Below are positions 23,058 to 32,016 of a DNA stretch of 64,000 nt, one piece after another. Under the pieces are notes generated by a model. It ran no database searches, was not told the DNA's origin, and was given only the letters and a program-made list of their open reading frames with translations. Made by a program: the position numbers and the translations under genes. The DNA comes from Armatimonadota bacterium (GTDB taxonomy: Bacteria; Armatimonadota; Fimbriimonadia; Fimbriimonadales; Fimbriimonadaceae), in assembly GCA_022563855.1 (NCBI GenBank), contig JADFMN010000007.1:1-64000 (forward strand), in the 5' to 3' direction. Each line of letters begins with the position of its first letter. Within the stretch, counting starts at the first letter, position 1.

Positions 23058-24752
23058 CTAATCTTCTAGTCTGATCTTGTCGGCAGTGAGAACTCCCTCG
23101 AGGTACGTTCCCTCGGCATCGACCACCGCTCCGGTCGTCAACGCCGCGAAAAACGCTGCCTTCGTGATCGTATCGCCGTTCAGCGCTCGGTAGACGGTGC
23201 TCCCCGTCGCCTGGATGACAACTTCTGCGCCGAACGTGCCTTCGAAGCCGAACCACTCAGTGAGGTCGATCGTGACGGTTCCGAGCGCTTCGTTCCACGC
23301 GGTTGCGTACCCCTCGGCATCATCGTGGTTGTCTCCGCTGCCATCGGCTGACCTGAGCTTGACGCGGTCGGCCATGATCGTCCCGTCTAAGAACTCGCCG
23401 TGCACTTTCACAATTCCGCCGTTTTCGACCTCGGCGAAGAACTGCGTGGAGGTCCAATCTTCGCCGTCCGGTCCCTCGAAAGTGGTGAACCCGTCGGTCG
23501 TCACGTTGATCCCCGATCCCTGAGAGCTGGAGAAGCCGGACCACTCCTGGAGCGCCAGCACGAACGTGCCCAGGTCGGTGTCGATGTTGCTCGCCGTGCC
23601 TCGGGCCTCTGCCTCGTGCTCGCCGCCGCCCTGGAAGTGCAGCTTCATCTTCGTGGCCGTTATCGTGTTGGATGGCTCGTCATAGGTGCCCTCGACCTCG
23701 ACTTCGAGCGGCCCACCGTTGAGCAGCGCGACCATCTCGCCAAGCGTCATCGAGATGCCTGACTTGGTGGAGAAGCGAGTGGACTGGCTGATCTCCACGT
23801 GCACGATCCCTTCTGTCGGGACAAACCCTTCTGCTTCTCGGATCAGCACGTCGAACGCGAGGTTCGCCTCGACGAAGTCCTGTGTCGTGCCCTCGACTTC
23901 AAAGTCGTCGTCGTCGCCCAGATCGCCGTCCTCGATCTTGATCGAAATCGCGAGAATCCGCTCGTTGACCGGGCTGAACGTGCCGGTCACTTCAACCCGC
24001 TGGCCGTTCGCCAGAGTCGGGCTGGCCGATCCGTCCTCGTTGTACACGACGGTGTCGGTATCGGTCACGACGCTGAAGGATCCGCCCTCGGGTCGGTTCA
24101 GCGTAAACGTCAGGCTCGACGCCGTGCCGCTCAGGCCGACGACCGTGCCGTGGTAGTCGTCCTCCTCGTGACGCGACTGGTCGTCGAGGCCAGTTGTCGA
24201 TCCCTCGGTCAAGACGGGCGTGACGACGGTGAGGTTCTTCGTCCACTGAGACAGGTCGAAGTCGATCACGATAGTCTCGTCGACCGGAAAGGCAAACGGC
24301 CCACCGAACATGAACGAGATGCGCGTTTGATCCGCACCAAAATCGAACGCCGGATCGAAAGTGCACGCCTCTCCGGACGTCAAACCTGTCGGTACGAGCG
24401 TGAGGTCCCTGCCGAGCGTGACCCGCATTGCGATGTACTCATCCGCTGCGAGCGGGCCGGTGCCTACGTAGAGGAAGCGAGCTGCGCCGTCGCTCAGGTT
24501 GGCAAGATCGACCACTACTCCGTCAGCGCTGGTGAAAACGGAGGTGTTCCCACCGGCTCCGTCGGTTATCTCAACTTGGTAAACGGTCACCCAAACTTGA
24601 TCAAAGTCGTCGCTGAAATCGTCGGTTAAGAATACGTTCAGCCCGGCAGCGCCGAGCGATCCACCACCCCCGCCACACCCTGCGAGAACGAAGACGATGG
24701 ACAAGATCGCCGTCAAAGCGGCGAAGATTCGGAAGCGACTTAAGCGTTGCAT
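23058..24752 (-). CDS. Lipoprotein with DUF4382-like and DUF5666-like repeats
   Basis: 564 residues. The lipoprotein signal ends VLAGC, followed by a glycine stretch. Residues ~35-200 resemble DUF4382 (GLNVFLTDDFSDDFDQVWVTVYQVEITDG...VVDLANLSDGAARFLYVGTGPLAADEYIAMRVTLG). The rest contains about four repeats of the DUF5666 type, for example GTASSLTFTLNRPEGGSFSVVTDTDTVVYNEDG and GTFSPVNERILAISIKIEDGD. Such proteins are predicted cell-surface or periplasmic binding proteins of unknown ligand. SD AGGA is placed 9 nt before the ATG. Confidence 0.8.
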   Translation of the reverse strand: MQRLSRFRIFAALTAILSIVFVLAGCGGGGGSLGAAGLNVFLTDDFSDDFDQVWVTVYQVEITDGAGGNTSVFTSADGVVVDLANLSDGAARFLYVGTGPLAADEYIAMRVTLGRDLTLVPTGLTSGEACTFDPAFDFGADQTRISFMFGGPFAFPVDETIVIDFDLSQWTKNLTVVTPVLTEGSTTGLDDQSRHEEDDYHGTVVGLSGTASSLTFTLNRPEGGSFSVVTDTDTVVYNEDGSASPTLANGQRVEVTGTFSPVNERILAISIKIEDGDLGDDDDFEVEGTTQDFVEANLAFDVLIREAEGFVPTEGIVHVEISQSTRFSTKSGISMTLGEMVALLNGGPLEVEVEGTYDEPSNTITATKMKLHFQGGGEHEAEARGTASNIDTDLGTFVLALQEWSGFSSSQGSGINVTTDGFTTFEGPDGEDWTSTQFFAEVENGGIVKVHGEFLDGTIMADRVKLRSADGSGDNHDDAEGYATAWNEALGTVTIDLTEWFGFEGTFGAEVVIQATGSTVYRALNGDTITKAAFFAALTTGAVVDAEGTYLEGVLTADKIRLED

Positions 24753-25087
24753 CGGTGTTTCCTGACTGATCCACTTGGGTTGCTGTTAACCGTAGCTATC
24801 AGTATGTGAATTGGTTCGTGCTACCAGTATGACGTTTGTCATAGTGAGGGGAGCAGCAGACATTCTCCCTTTCGGAGCCCACGTCTTCAATCTGTGAGCG
24901 CGATTGCCTTCTAACGTTGATCTCGGTGTGCTCACAGGGATTCTCTACCGGCACCGGCCAATGAACACGCCCGTGCCAGTGCCGGCAAAACCGGTAAACT
25001 CGTCGTTGTTCCAGGTCAGAGGGCGGATTGAGAGCCTGACCTTACGTTCCCCGCCCACTTTTCCGACCTGATAGGCGGTTTCACGGT
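24753..25087. other. 335-bp intergenic region with operator-like palindrome
   Basis: No gene is visible. It contains the palindrome at 24828-24843, a G+C-rich inverted repeat (CCGGCACCGG with CCAGTGCCGG, ~24953-24987) and a GGTCAG/CTGACC pair near 25015-25044. It must contain the divergent promoters for the lipoprotein and rng genes, but I cannot place a convincing -35/-10 pair. Confidence 0.5.
24828..24843. promoter_or_regulatory. Palindrome TATGAC-N4-GTCATA
   Basis: A perfect 6+6 bp inverted repeat with a 4-nt centre, located 75 bp upstream of the lipoprotein start. The size fits the site of a dimeric regulator. No regulator can be named. Confidence 0.35.
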
Positions 25088-26860
25088 TTGAAAAAGAAAA
25101 GTACCGCGCGGACGACTAGATCAAGGAAAAAAGTCGTCAGCGTCCCGAAAAGCATAGAGATCATCGTCAACTGTTCCAGTCGGGAGACTCGCATCGCTGT
25201 ATTAGAAGACAAGCAGCTGATGGAGTACCGAGTCGAGCGTGAGGAGCGCGTAGTGGGCAGTATTTTCAAGGGAATCGTCCAGAACGTGCTGCCAGGCATG
25301 GATGCGGCGTTCGTCGATATCGGGCTTGAGCGGAACGCGTTCCTGTACGTAGCCGACATCATTCCGGACGACTCAGGCGACTCCAGCCCAGCAAGCGTCA
25401 GGCGCAGCGAACTGAGACGACGAAAGATCAAAGAGCTCATCCGGCCCGGCCAGGAGCTCATGGTTCAAGTCACCAAAGGTCCGCGTGGGACGAAAGGCGC
25501 TCGCGTGACGACGAGAATCTCGCTGCCCGGGCGGTACGTCGTCATCATGCCAGAGGGCAACCACCTCGGCGTTAGCCGCAAGCTGGAGGATCGGAAGGAG
25601 CGCGAACGGCTTCGAGCGATCGGTGAGAAGCTGATTCCTGAGGGTTTTGGGCTCGTCTTGAGAACCGAGTGCGAGGGGAAGACCCAAACCGAGCTCAAGG
25701 CAGATATTCAGTTCCTCAAGCAGCTCTGGGGGCAGGTCATGGAGGCGGCAAAGCACCAGCGGGCGCCAGCCGTCGTCCACAGGGACCAGACGCTGCTGTA
25801 CCGGACGATCCGCGACGTGTTCAGCGATCAGATCACCCGCTTGGTGATCGACGACCCGGAGGAGTACGAAAAGGTGAGCCTCGTCGCTTCGATGGTGGCG
25901 CCCAAGCTGAGGGAAAAGATTCATCTCTACGACAAGGATGAGCCGATATACGACCACTACAAGATCGAACAGGAGCTTGACCAGCTCTTGGAGCACAAGG
26001 TTTTCCTGAAGAACGGCGGCTCGCTGGTAATTGACGAAACTGAGGCGCTGACCGCGATCGACATCAACACCGGAAAGCAGGTCGGCACGAAGTCGCTGAG
26101 CGATACCATCCTGAAAACGAACATGGAGGCCGCCGTAGAGGTCTGCAGACAGCTGCGGCTGCGGGACATGGGCGGCATCATCGTGATCGACTTCATAGAC
26201 ATGGAGGACGCGGCCCACAGGAAGCAGCTGCAAGATCACTTTTCGGCCATCTTGGCCAGGGATCGAGCGCGCACGAGGGTTGGCCGGATCTCTTCGCTCG
26301 GACTGATCGAGATCACGCGCAAGAGAACTGGCGAAAGCGTGACCGAGGCGATTACCAGCCTATGCCCGATGTGTGAAGGGAGAGGCCGGATTCCGAGCGG
26401 CGACACGGTCACGCTCTGGATCGAACGGGAGATGAGACGCATGCTCCACGAAACGGGCAGCGCGTTCTTCATCGAATGTCACCCGGACGTCGTTGAGTGC
26501 CTCATCGGAGCTGACGGCGAGAGCATCGAGCATCTGGAGCACGAGCTGCGCCGTGGGCTATACATTCGTGCCAGCTTCGATTTTGGCTATGAGGAATTTG
26601 AGATAGAGTCAGGCAATATCGAGGATATGGATCGCGAGCACATGGGGTTCCGGCGTGCCCAAGTCGTCGAGTGCAACATCCGCGGCTCCGCAGACGAGAG
26701 CCTCGACAAAGCGATCGGCTGGACTGATGACGGCTATTACGTCGAGTTGGACTCCGCATCAGAACACATCGGCCAAAGAATGAAAGTCGTGCTGCAAGAC
26801 ACCAAGCGCGCGTTTGCCGTCGGCGACGTCATCGTGCCCGGGATCGCGAGGTCGAGATAA
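25088..26860 (+). CDS. rng: Ribonuclease G/E
   Basis: 590 residues. A basic N-terminus precedes IEIIVNCSSRETRIAVLEDKQLMEYRVEREE, an S1 domain (GSIFKGIVQNVLPGMDAAFVDIGLERNAFLYVADI), the DNase I-like catalytic domain with metal-binding Asp in ALTAIDINTGK and IVIDFIDM, and the Zn-link CPMCEGRG. RNase E/G cleaves single-stranded RNA near 5' ends and matures rRNA. The start is TTG 25088, since no ATG or GTG is available in frame. It lacks a long RNase E-type C-terminal scaffold, so RNase G is the better name. Confidence 0.93.
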   Translation: MKKKSTARTTRSRKKVVSVPKSIEIIVNCSSRETRIAVLEDKQLMEYRVEREERVVGSIFKGIVQNVLPGMDAAFVDIGLERNAFLYVADIIPDDSGDSSPASVRRSELRRRKIKELIRPGQELMVQVTKGPRGTKGARVTTRISLPGRYVVIMPEGNHLGVSRKLEDRKERERLRAIGEKLIPEGFGLVLRTECEGKTQTELKADIQFLKQLWGQVMEAAKHQRAPAVVHRDQTLLYRTIRDVFSDQITRLVIDDPEEYEKVSLVASMVAPKLREKIHLYDKDEPIYDHYKIEQELDQLLEHKVFLKNGGSLVIDETEALTAIDINTGKQVGTKSLSDTILKTNMEAAVEVCRQLRLRDMGGIIVIDFIDMEDAAHRKQLQDHFSAILARDRARTRVGRISSLGLIEITRKRTGESVTEAITSLCPMCEGRGRIPSGDTVTLWIEREMRRMLHETGSAFFIECHPDVVECLIGADGESIEHLEHELRRGLYIRASFDFGYEEFEIESGNIEDMDREHMGFRRAQVVECNIRGSADESLDKAIGWTDDGYYVELDSASEHIGQRMKVVLQDTKRAFAVGDVIVPGIARSR

Positions 26861-26890
26861 TCGTTCTAGCGAATCTGCGGCCAATGACTT

Positions 26891-26896
26891 CATAAT
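26891..26896 (+). promoter_or_regulatory. -10 box CATAAT, leaderless
   Basis: CATAAT ends 8 nt before ATG 26905, in the 44-nt gap after rng. Confidence 0.5.
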
Positions 26897-26904
26897 AATC
26901 TCTG

Positions 26905-27513
26905 ATGGCGAACGTTGTCGAACTCTGGAACGAGGTCTTGCCCGAGATTCGTGATGGTGTCACAGGCGTTGGCGTCTGGACTGCGCTAAACGGTTGCAAG
27001 CCAATAGTGCTGGAGGACGGAACACTGGTGCTAGGGCTGGGTCACGACGACAGCGACCTTATAGGCCACCTGCGCCTGCCTCGCACCCGACAGGTGATCG
27101 AGACCGTCGTCGGGCGCGAGCTGAAGGCCAAGGTGACCCTGAGGGTCATCAGCGGTGTTGGCCAAGAAGACTGGGAGAACGAAAAGCGCGGCGACGTCGA
27201 GCGAGAGAAGCTACAGGCATCGACGCACAAAAGAGTCACCGCCGAGGCGGTTGCAAGGAAAAGTTGGGACGGCCTGTACGAACTGTTGGGCAAGAGGTTC
27301 AACGAGATGTCGAACCGCACTCTGCCACAAACTCGGGCGCGGTATTTCCTCGATGCCGTAGAAATCCTCGCGGACGCGCTGATCGAAACGCCGGTCGCGG
27401 ACGAATTGGAAGAACGAAGCTTCGCCCGGTGCATCGAGCGCGTGTCCCAATACAGCGACCTGCCGAGCACGCTGGTAGCCATGAGGGTGCTCGAAAAGGC
27501 CTTCGAACAGTGA
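26905..27513 (+). CDS. Protein with possible DnaA domain I-like N-terminus
   Basis: 202 residues. The first ~90 (VELWNEVLPEIRDGVTGVGVWTALNGCKPIVLEDGTLVLGLGHDDSDLIGHLRLPRTRQVIETVVGRELKAKVTLRVI) follow the order of DnaA domain I: LWNEVL helix, a W in the second helix, an LxLxxxxD strand turn, then xxxIETVxGRELK. The remainder is helical (WDGLYELLGKRFNEMSNR..RARYFLDAVEILADALI). DnaA domain I mediates oligomerisation and DnaB contact; a shared fold here is inference. The stop overlaps the GTG of the MBL hydrolase. Confidence 0.5.
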   Translation: MANVVELWNEVLPEIRDGVTGVGVWTALNGCKPIVLEDGTLVLGLGHDDSDLIGHLRLPRTRQVIETVVGRELKAKVTLRVISGVGQEDWENEKRGDVEREKLQASTHKRVTAEAVARKSWDGLYELLGKRFNEMSNRTLPQTRARYFLDAVEILADALIETPVADELEERSFARCIERVSQYSDLPSTLVAMRVLEKAFEQ

Positions 27514-28274
27514 CGCCGTACGTCGTCGTGCTCGGCTCAGGCACCAGCAATGGCGTCCCAATGCCTGGCAAAACGTACCCGGAGGCGTTTCTTGCCAACC
27601 CCAAGAACCATCGGACGCGACCATCGATCGCCCTGCGAACGGACAGTGGCAACGTTCTCGTTGACTGTGGCCCCGATTTTAGGATGCAGGTCTTGCGAGA
27701 GGGGATTCGGTCCCTCGATGCTTGCCTGATCACCCATTCCCACGCAGACCACATCATGGGGATGGACGACCTCCGACCGTTCGGCATTATCAGCGGTCGC
27801 CCGATCCCGATCTACGCCGCCCCGAGGTACCAACAGGACATCCGGCGAGTCTTCGGATACGCTTTCCAAATACCCGAACCGGAGATCGACCTGCCACGGT
27901 TCACGCTCCACGATGTGCCCGACTGCCTCGAAGTCGTCGACTTGACGATTCGGTCGGTCTGGGTCGAGCACGGCGACTTGCCAGTTCTCGGCATCCGCGT
28001 GAACGACTTCGCGTACGTCACCGACGTCAGCCATATCCCTGACGAATCGATGTCAAAGCTCTCGAATCTTGAGTGCCTGATTCTGGACGCCGTAAGGTAC
28101 CGGCCGCACCCGAATCACTTCCACTACGACCGGGCGATCGAGGTCGCCGAGGAGATTGGGGCCGCCAAAACCTACTTCACACACCTCAGCGACGACTACG
28201 ATCACGACGAGGTGAACGGGCAGCTTCCGAACGGCGTCGAACTCGCGTACGACGGTCTTAAGATACTGCTCTAG
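27510..28274 (+). CDS. MBL-fold metal-dependent hydrolase (PhnP-like)
   Basis: 254 residues. GSGTSNGVPMPG at the start and ITHSHADHIMGMDDLRPF (HxHxDH metal motif) are typical of the PhnP/RNase Z-like branch. Further ligands are in YVTDVSHIP (Asp) and FTHLSDDYDHDE. PhnP relatives are cyclic phosphodiesterases. The start GTG 27510 overlaps the previous stop by 3 nt, so translation is coupled; no other start gives the conserved glycine-rich beginning. Confidence 0.88.
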   Translation: MTPYVVVLGSGTSNGVPMPGKTYPEAFLANPKNHRTRPSIALRTDSGNVLVDCGPDFRMQVLREGIRSLDACLITHSHADHIMGMDDLRPFGIISGRPIPIYAAPRYQQDIRRVFGYAFQIPEPEIDLPRFTLHDVPDCLEVVDLTIRSVWVEHGDLPVLGIRVNDFAYVTDVSHIPDESMSKLSNLECLILDAVRYRPHPNHFHYDRAIEVAEEIGAAKTYFTHLSDDYDHDEVNGQLPNGVELAYDGLKILL

Positions 28275-28392
28275 GTTTTCAAGGAGAGGAATCTGAGAAA
28301 ACTCTTCAGGTTTGGCCTCAAGAACTCCGTGGTTTTTACCAGAATGTCTATTGGAGGGCTTATCCGCAAGCCCGTCCGCTAGGTTGATAAAG

Positions 28393-28662
28393 ATGCCGCA
28401 ACTCGTCGCAGGTCTCCTGGCTCTCACGGCTCTGGCAGCGAGCATTCTAACGCAAACAGACGCCGTAACGACGCTGGTGCGGGGAGCGGGAGCGTACGTG
28501 ACGGGCATGGTGCTCGCAACGATCTGGACGTTCGTCGTTGCACCGCCGCGCGCAAGCGATGAAACTGACGAGGATTCAGATGACGATTTCGCAGATGACG
28601 AGGATGACGAGGTAGAGTCTGACGACGCCGAGGATGAAGATTCCCTGGCTGACGCGGCTTAA
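28393..28662 (+). CDS. Small acidic-tailed membrane protein upstream of fliA
   Basis: 89 residues. Two hydrophobic stretches (LVAGLLALTALAASILTQ and VTGMVLATIWTFVVAPP) form a membrane hairpin. The last ~35 residues are almost only Asp, Glu, Ser and Ala (DETDEDSDDDFADDEDDEVESDD...). The frame is open from 28312, but ATG 28393 starts just before the first helix. It is 12 nt upstream of fliA. No family is recognised; position suggests a flagellar or sigma-related role. The gap before it (28275-28392) contains a small hairpin GGGCTT/AAGCCC at 28356-28373. Confidence 0.6.
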   Translation: MPQLVAGLLALTALAASILTQTDAVTTLVRGAGAYVTGMVLATIWTFVVAPPRASDETDEDSDDDFADDEDDEVESDDAEDEDSLADAA

Positions 28663-28674
28663 CCGGAGCGAGAA

Positions 28675-29457
28675 ATGCCACTGACACAAGATCAGCTTCA
28701 GAGATCGTGGGTTGAGTTCAAGGTCTACAAAGACCCTCAGGCCCGCGTCTCACTGATCAACCACTACTCCTACCTCGTCAAGATCACGGCTGGCAGGCTC
28801 GTAACGACCTTCCCCGGCGGGCTCGACCGGGAAGACTTGATCGGCAACGGCGTCATCGGACTTATCAAGAGCGTGGACCAGTACGATCCGACTCGCGACG
28901 TGAAGTTCGAGACTTACGCAATCGCGCTCATTCGCGGCGCCATCCTCGAAATGCTGCGAGACCAGGACTGGGTTCCACGATCAATTCGCGAAAAGATGAA
29001 GGCTGTGACCAAGGCCCAGCGAAAGCTCGAGCCTGGGTTGGGTCGCGAACCTACCGCAAGAGAGATCTCTGAGGAGATCGGTATGGTCGAGCACGACGTC
29101 AGCAACATCTTGGTGCGCATGGGGCGCACCAACGTGTACAGCCTGGACGACGTGGTGGGAGGCACCGGAGGAGGCGACGAGAGCATTCGGTTCGTCGACA
29201 TGATCGTCGATTCGGCTGCCGACACTGAGGAGCAGTCCGAAGGCCGCGAGCTGCGGCGAATCCTGGCTGCCGGAGTCGATCGCCTACCCGACCGCGAGCG
29301 ATTGGTCGTCGGCCTGTACTACTTCGAGGGACTGACCTTCAAAGAGATCGGCAAGGTGCTCGGAGTCAGCGAGAGTCGCGTCTACCAACTGCACACCCAG
29401 GCGATGGGGAGGCTGAGGAGCTTCATGCAGGAGCAAGGATCCGCGAACGTCAGGTGA
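28675..29457 (+). CDS. fliA: FliA/WhiG-type sigma-28 factor
   Basis: 260 residues. Region 2 reads HYSYLVKITAGRLVTTFPGGLDREDLIGNGVIGLIKSVDQYDPTRDVKFETYAIALIRGAILEMLRDQDWVPRSIREK. Region 3 includes REISEEIGMVEHDVSNIL, and region 4 is LPDRERLVVGLYYFEGLTFKEIGKVLGVSESRVYQLHTQAMGRLR. The RGAILEMLRDQDWVPRS and TFKEIGKVLGVSESRVYQLH signatures are specific for FliA. GGAG stands 8 nt before the ATG. It would direct late flagellar genes such as motAB (46 kb); its likely anti-sigma factor FlgM is encoded at 48.3 kb. Confidence 0.93.
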   Translation: MPLTQDQLQRSWVEFKVYKDPQARVSLINHYSYLVKITAGRLVTTFPGGLDREDLIGNGVIGLIKSVDQYDPTRDVKFETYAIALIRGAILEMLRDQDWVPRSIREKMKAVTKAQRKLEPGLGREPTAREISEEIGMVEHDVSNILVRMGRTNVYSLDDVVGGTGGGDESIRFVDMIVDSAADTEEQSEGRELRRILAAGVDRLPDRERLVVGLYYFEGLTFKEIGKVLGVSESRVYQLHTQAMGRLRSFMQEQGSANVR

Positions 29458-29466
29458 GGATGAGGC

Positions 29467-29712
29467 ATGGCCGAATTCGACGGAGTTGGCAGGATCTTCC
29501 GGAAGGGACCAGACGTTCGCCCGGACAAGCACAAATCTGTTTCTCGGACTGACCGAGAGAAGCGGCGAAAGGAGGAGGGCAAAACCAAGGATGAACCGCA
29601 CGACACCGTCGAATTGCACGCCGATGACGATGCGCCCGAGGATGAGGCGGCAGAGTCCGCTTCACATCAAGACCAACCTGAGGCGGAAGAGGGATTCGAC
29701 ATTTCCGCCTAG
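29467..29712 (+). CDS. Small charged protein following fliA
   Basis: 81 residues, no hydrophobic segment. The first half is basic (RIFRKGPDVRPDKHKSVSRTDREKRRKEEGK) and the second very acidic (DTVELHADDDAPEDEAAESASHQDQPEAEEGFDIS). It starts 9 nt after the fliA stop with GAGGATGAGG in front, so it belongs to the same transcript. Likely disordered; no family is recognised. Confidence 0.55.
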   Translation: MAEFDGVGRIFRKGPDVRPDKHKSVSRTDREKRRKEEGKTKDEPHDTVELHADDDAPEDEAAESASHQDQPEAEEGFDISA

Positions 29713-29814
29713 CCAATCGGCACGGAATTTGCACCTTCGCCTACCGCGCCAGTTGAACCTAGCCGAACGCGCCTCTGGTAGCATGGTCGCACAAAAACCG
29801 ATTCTGGACAGCCT

Positions 29815-30918
29815 ATGAAACGCTCTATGAAACGCTCATTTTTTCTAACGCTCGCCGTTTTAGCGCTCGCCTCGATCATCGTGGCCTTGGTTTTCGTCGG
29901 ATGCGGGGGTGGATCACCGAAAATCGCGACGGTACAAGGCGCTGCTATCAGCCAAGAGGCGTTCCTTCAGCACATGAAGACAAAGGCGATGGTCCGCGTC
30001 GTGCTGAGCAACGGCCAGGTTGTGGAGCTTCCGATTGCCGATACAATGGCGTTCCAAACGATCCAGGATCTGATCACGCAGCAGATCCTGCTCCAATTGG
30101 CGGAGGACGCAGGCCTGCTGCCAGACGAGGATGAAGTCGAGGCCGAGATCGAGTTCAGAAAGCGGCTCAATCCGAACTTTGTCGATAGCCTGCGATCTAG
30201 GGGCTATACGCAGTCCCAAATCAGGAGGGAAGTTTCCGTCGATCTTGCCCGAGAGCGACTTCTCACCAGGGGAATCGTAGTCACAATAGACGAGATTGAA
30301 ACCTTGATCAAGGAGCGGCCCGAGCAGTTTATGGATCCGGCGACGATCGATATGTACTACATACTCGTGACGTCGGAAGCAGGCAAACAGAACGTCGATG
30401 CCGCTCTCGCCAGCGCACGAAAGTTCAAGGACGTTGCGGCGAAACTCAGCGAAGCCCCGAACGCGGCCAGGACCCAGGGCAGATTCCCCGAGCGGCGACT
30501 GGATCAGCTTAGTCCCGCCGTCCGTGAACTAGTAGAGGCCACTCCCGTCAACGGCATAACCGAATGGTTGCAAATCGACCAGAATTGGGTGATGTTCCTG
30601 ATCGAAGGCCGGACCGCCGCTGCGCCGATCGACATGACTGACGACCGCAAGGAGTATGCGCGAAGGCAGATCGCGCTCGGACGCGGAAGGTTGGCGAACG
30701 ATCTCACCGCTGAAGTCGGAAAGCGGCTCAAGGACGCAGAAGTCGAGATTTCGGCAGACGAGGAGTCGATCAAGTCCTCGTTTGCTAGATTCCAGGAACA
30801 GTTGCAGGCTGGAGACACGGCCGGAATTAACGTCGGCACTTCGCCCACCGAGGACTCGGTAGACAGCTCTGAGTCAAGCGACTCAGACGATGGCGACGAG
30901 TCCAGCGACGGCGGCTAG
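29815..30918 (+). CDS. SurA/PrsA-like peptidyl-prolyl isomerase lipoprotein
   Basis: 367 residues. The lipoprotein signal ends VFVGC. SurA_N-like helices follow (ATVQGAAISQEAFLQHMKTK...TMAFQTIQDLITQQILLQLAEDAGLLPDEDEVEAEIEFRKRLNPNF), then a parvulin-like section (TIDMYYILVTSEAGKQNVDAALASARKFKDVAAKLSEAPNAARTQGRFPERRLDQLSPAVRELVEATPVNGITEWLQIDQNWVMFLIEGR). The C-terminus is an acidic Ser/Asp tail. Such foldases help exported proteins fold. A second in-frame ATG lies four codons on. Confidence 0.8.
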   Translation: MKRSMKRSFFLTLAVLALASIIVALVFVGCGGGSPKIATVQGAAISQEAFLQHMKTKAMVRVVLSNGQVVELPIADTMAFQTIQDLITQQILLQLAEDAGLLPDEDEVEAEIEFRKRLNPNFVDSLRSRGYTQSQIRREVSVDLARERLLTRGIVVTIDEIETLIKERPEQFMDPATIDMYYILVTSEAGKQNVDAALASARKFKDVAAKLSEAPNAARTQGRFPERRLDQLSPAVRELVEATPVNGITEWLQIDQNWVMFLIEGRTAAAPIDMTDDRKEYARRQIALGRGRLANDLTAEVGKRLKDAEVEISADEESIKSSFARFQEQLQAGDTAGINVGTSPTEDSVDSSESSDSDDGDESSDGG

Positions 30919-31262
30919 CCAGCAGCGTCTGCTGCGTCGCTCTTGCCGTTAGCTTGGATGAGCCCTGACAGCTCCTGGACGAGCCGCTCACATTCAGAGC
31001 GCGAAAACTCCTTTGTATTGATGAACTCTTCGAGGTCGTCTGCAAGACTGGCAAAGTCGGGCGACTGCCACGCGCCGAGCGGCTTTTTCTTCGAGTCTAG
31101 CTTGACCAAGGATAGGCGGTAGCCAACTCGCTTGGACAGTCCGTCGTCCCAGCGCAGGCCGATCTCCACCAAGTCGGGAATCGACGTATATACGCCTACA
31201 ACCTCTGATCGCCCCTGTCCGTCAATCTGCTCCGTAACCCAATACAACTTTCGAAACTTCAT
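30915..31262 (-). CDS. Hypothetical protein
   Basis: 115 residues from ATG 31262, preceded by a good GAGG site. The body is an alpha/beta mix (MKFRKLYWVTEQIDGQGRSEVVGVYTSIPDLVEIGLRWDDGLSKRVGYRLSLVKLDSKKKPLGAWQSPDFASLADDLEEFINTKEFSRSECERLVQEL). No family is recognised and there are no membrane segments. The gene is convergent with the PPIase gene (4-nt overlap). An open frame continues upstream to 31319, but without a ribosome-binding site. Confidence 0.6.
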   Translation of the reverse strand: MKFRKLYWVTEQIDGQGRSEVVGVYTSIPDLVEIGLRWDDGLSKRVGYRLSLVKLDSKKKPLGAWQSPDFASLADDLEEFINTKEFSRSECERLVQELSGLIQANGKSDAADAAG

Positions 31263-31368
31263 TGTTCCTCTCGTGCACCCATGCAACCCACAGGTCGAAA
31301 CCAGGCGGAATGGTACCACGGTCTAGCCGCGCCGTTAGGACCATGCGGGCCAGCTCCTCGCCTGGCCG

Positions 31369-32016
31369 CTACAACCCCTGGATCGCCCCGTCGACTATCC
31401 TGACGACGCGATCAGCTCTGTCGAGCATCGCAGGATCGTGCGTGACGGCGATCAGCGTGCCCTCCCCCCGGTGATCGACCAGGAGGTCCATCACCTGGCT
31501 GCCAGTCTCGCTGTCGAGGAATGCGGTCGGCTCATCGGCGAAGATCACCCTCGGCGACCCGAGAAGCGCCCTGGCGACGCACACTCGCTGCCGCTCGCCA
31601 CCGCTCAGCTCATGCGGAAGGCGCTTCATCTTGTCCTCGAGCCCAAGCTGGGCCAAGAGCCGCACACCCTCGTCTACGTCGAACTCGTCGGGACTGGCGA
31701 GCAGCACGTTCTCCAGCGAAGTCATGTAACCGATCAGATACGGCTGCTGGAACACAAAGCCGAAGGTCTTCAAACGCAACGCATCCCGCTCGCGCGTCGA
31801 TAGCTCCGACATCGACTTCCCTTCGTACAAGACTGACCCGGAGGTCGGTACCTTTAAGCCGCTCATGAGGTAAAGCATGGACGACTTGCCCGATCCCGAT
31901 GGCCCAAGGATTCCCAAGAACTCCCCTGGCACGACGTCGAAGGATAGCTCGCGGCACGCGTAAACCTCCCGCTCCTGATCGACGTACACGAGCGACGCGT
32001 TGGACAGCTGAATCAC
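31369..32016 (-). CDS. ABC transporter ATP-binding protein, LolD/MacB type
   Basis: 215 residues. Walker A GPSGSGKSS, Q-loop FVFQQPYLIGYMTSLENVLL, signature LSGGERQRVCVARAL and Walker B VIFADEPTAFLDSETGS are all intact. It overlaps the FtsX-type permease gene by 4 nt. Such pairs act as mechanotransmission ABC systems (lipoprotein release, peptide export or macrolide efflux) rather than as classical importers. No periplasmic adaptor gene adjoins it. Confidence 0.92.
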   Translation of the reverse strand: MIQLSNASLVYVDQEREVYACRELSFDVVPGEFLGILGPSGSGKSSMLYLMSGLKVPTSGSVLYEGKSMSELSTRERDALRLKTFGFVFQQPYLIGYMTSLENVLLASPDEFDVDEGVRLLAQLGLEDKMKRLPHELSGGERQRVCVARALLGSPRVIFADEPTAFLDSETGSQVMDLLVDHRGEGTLIAVTHDPAMLDRADRVVRIVDGAIQGL

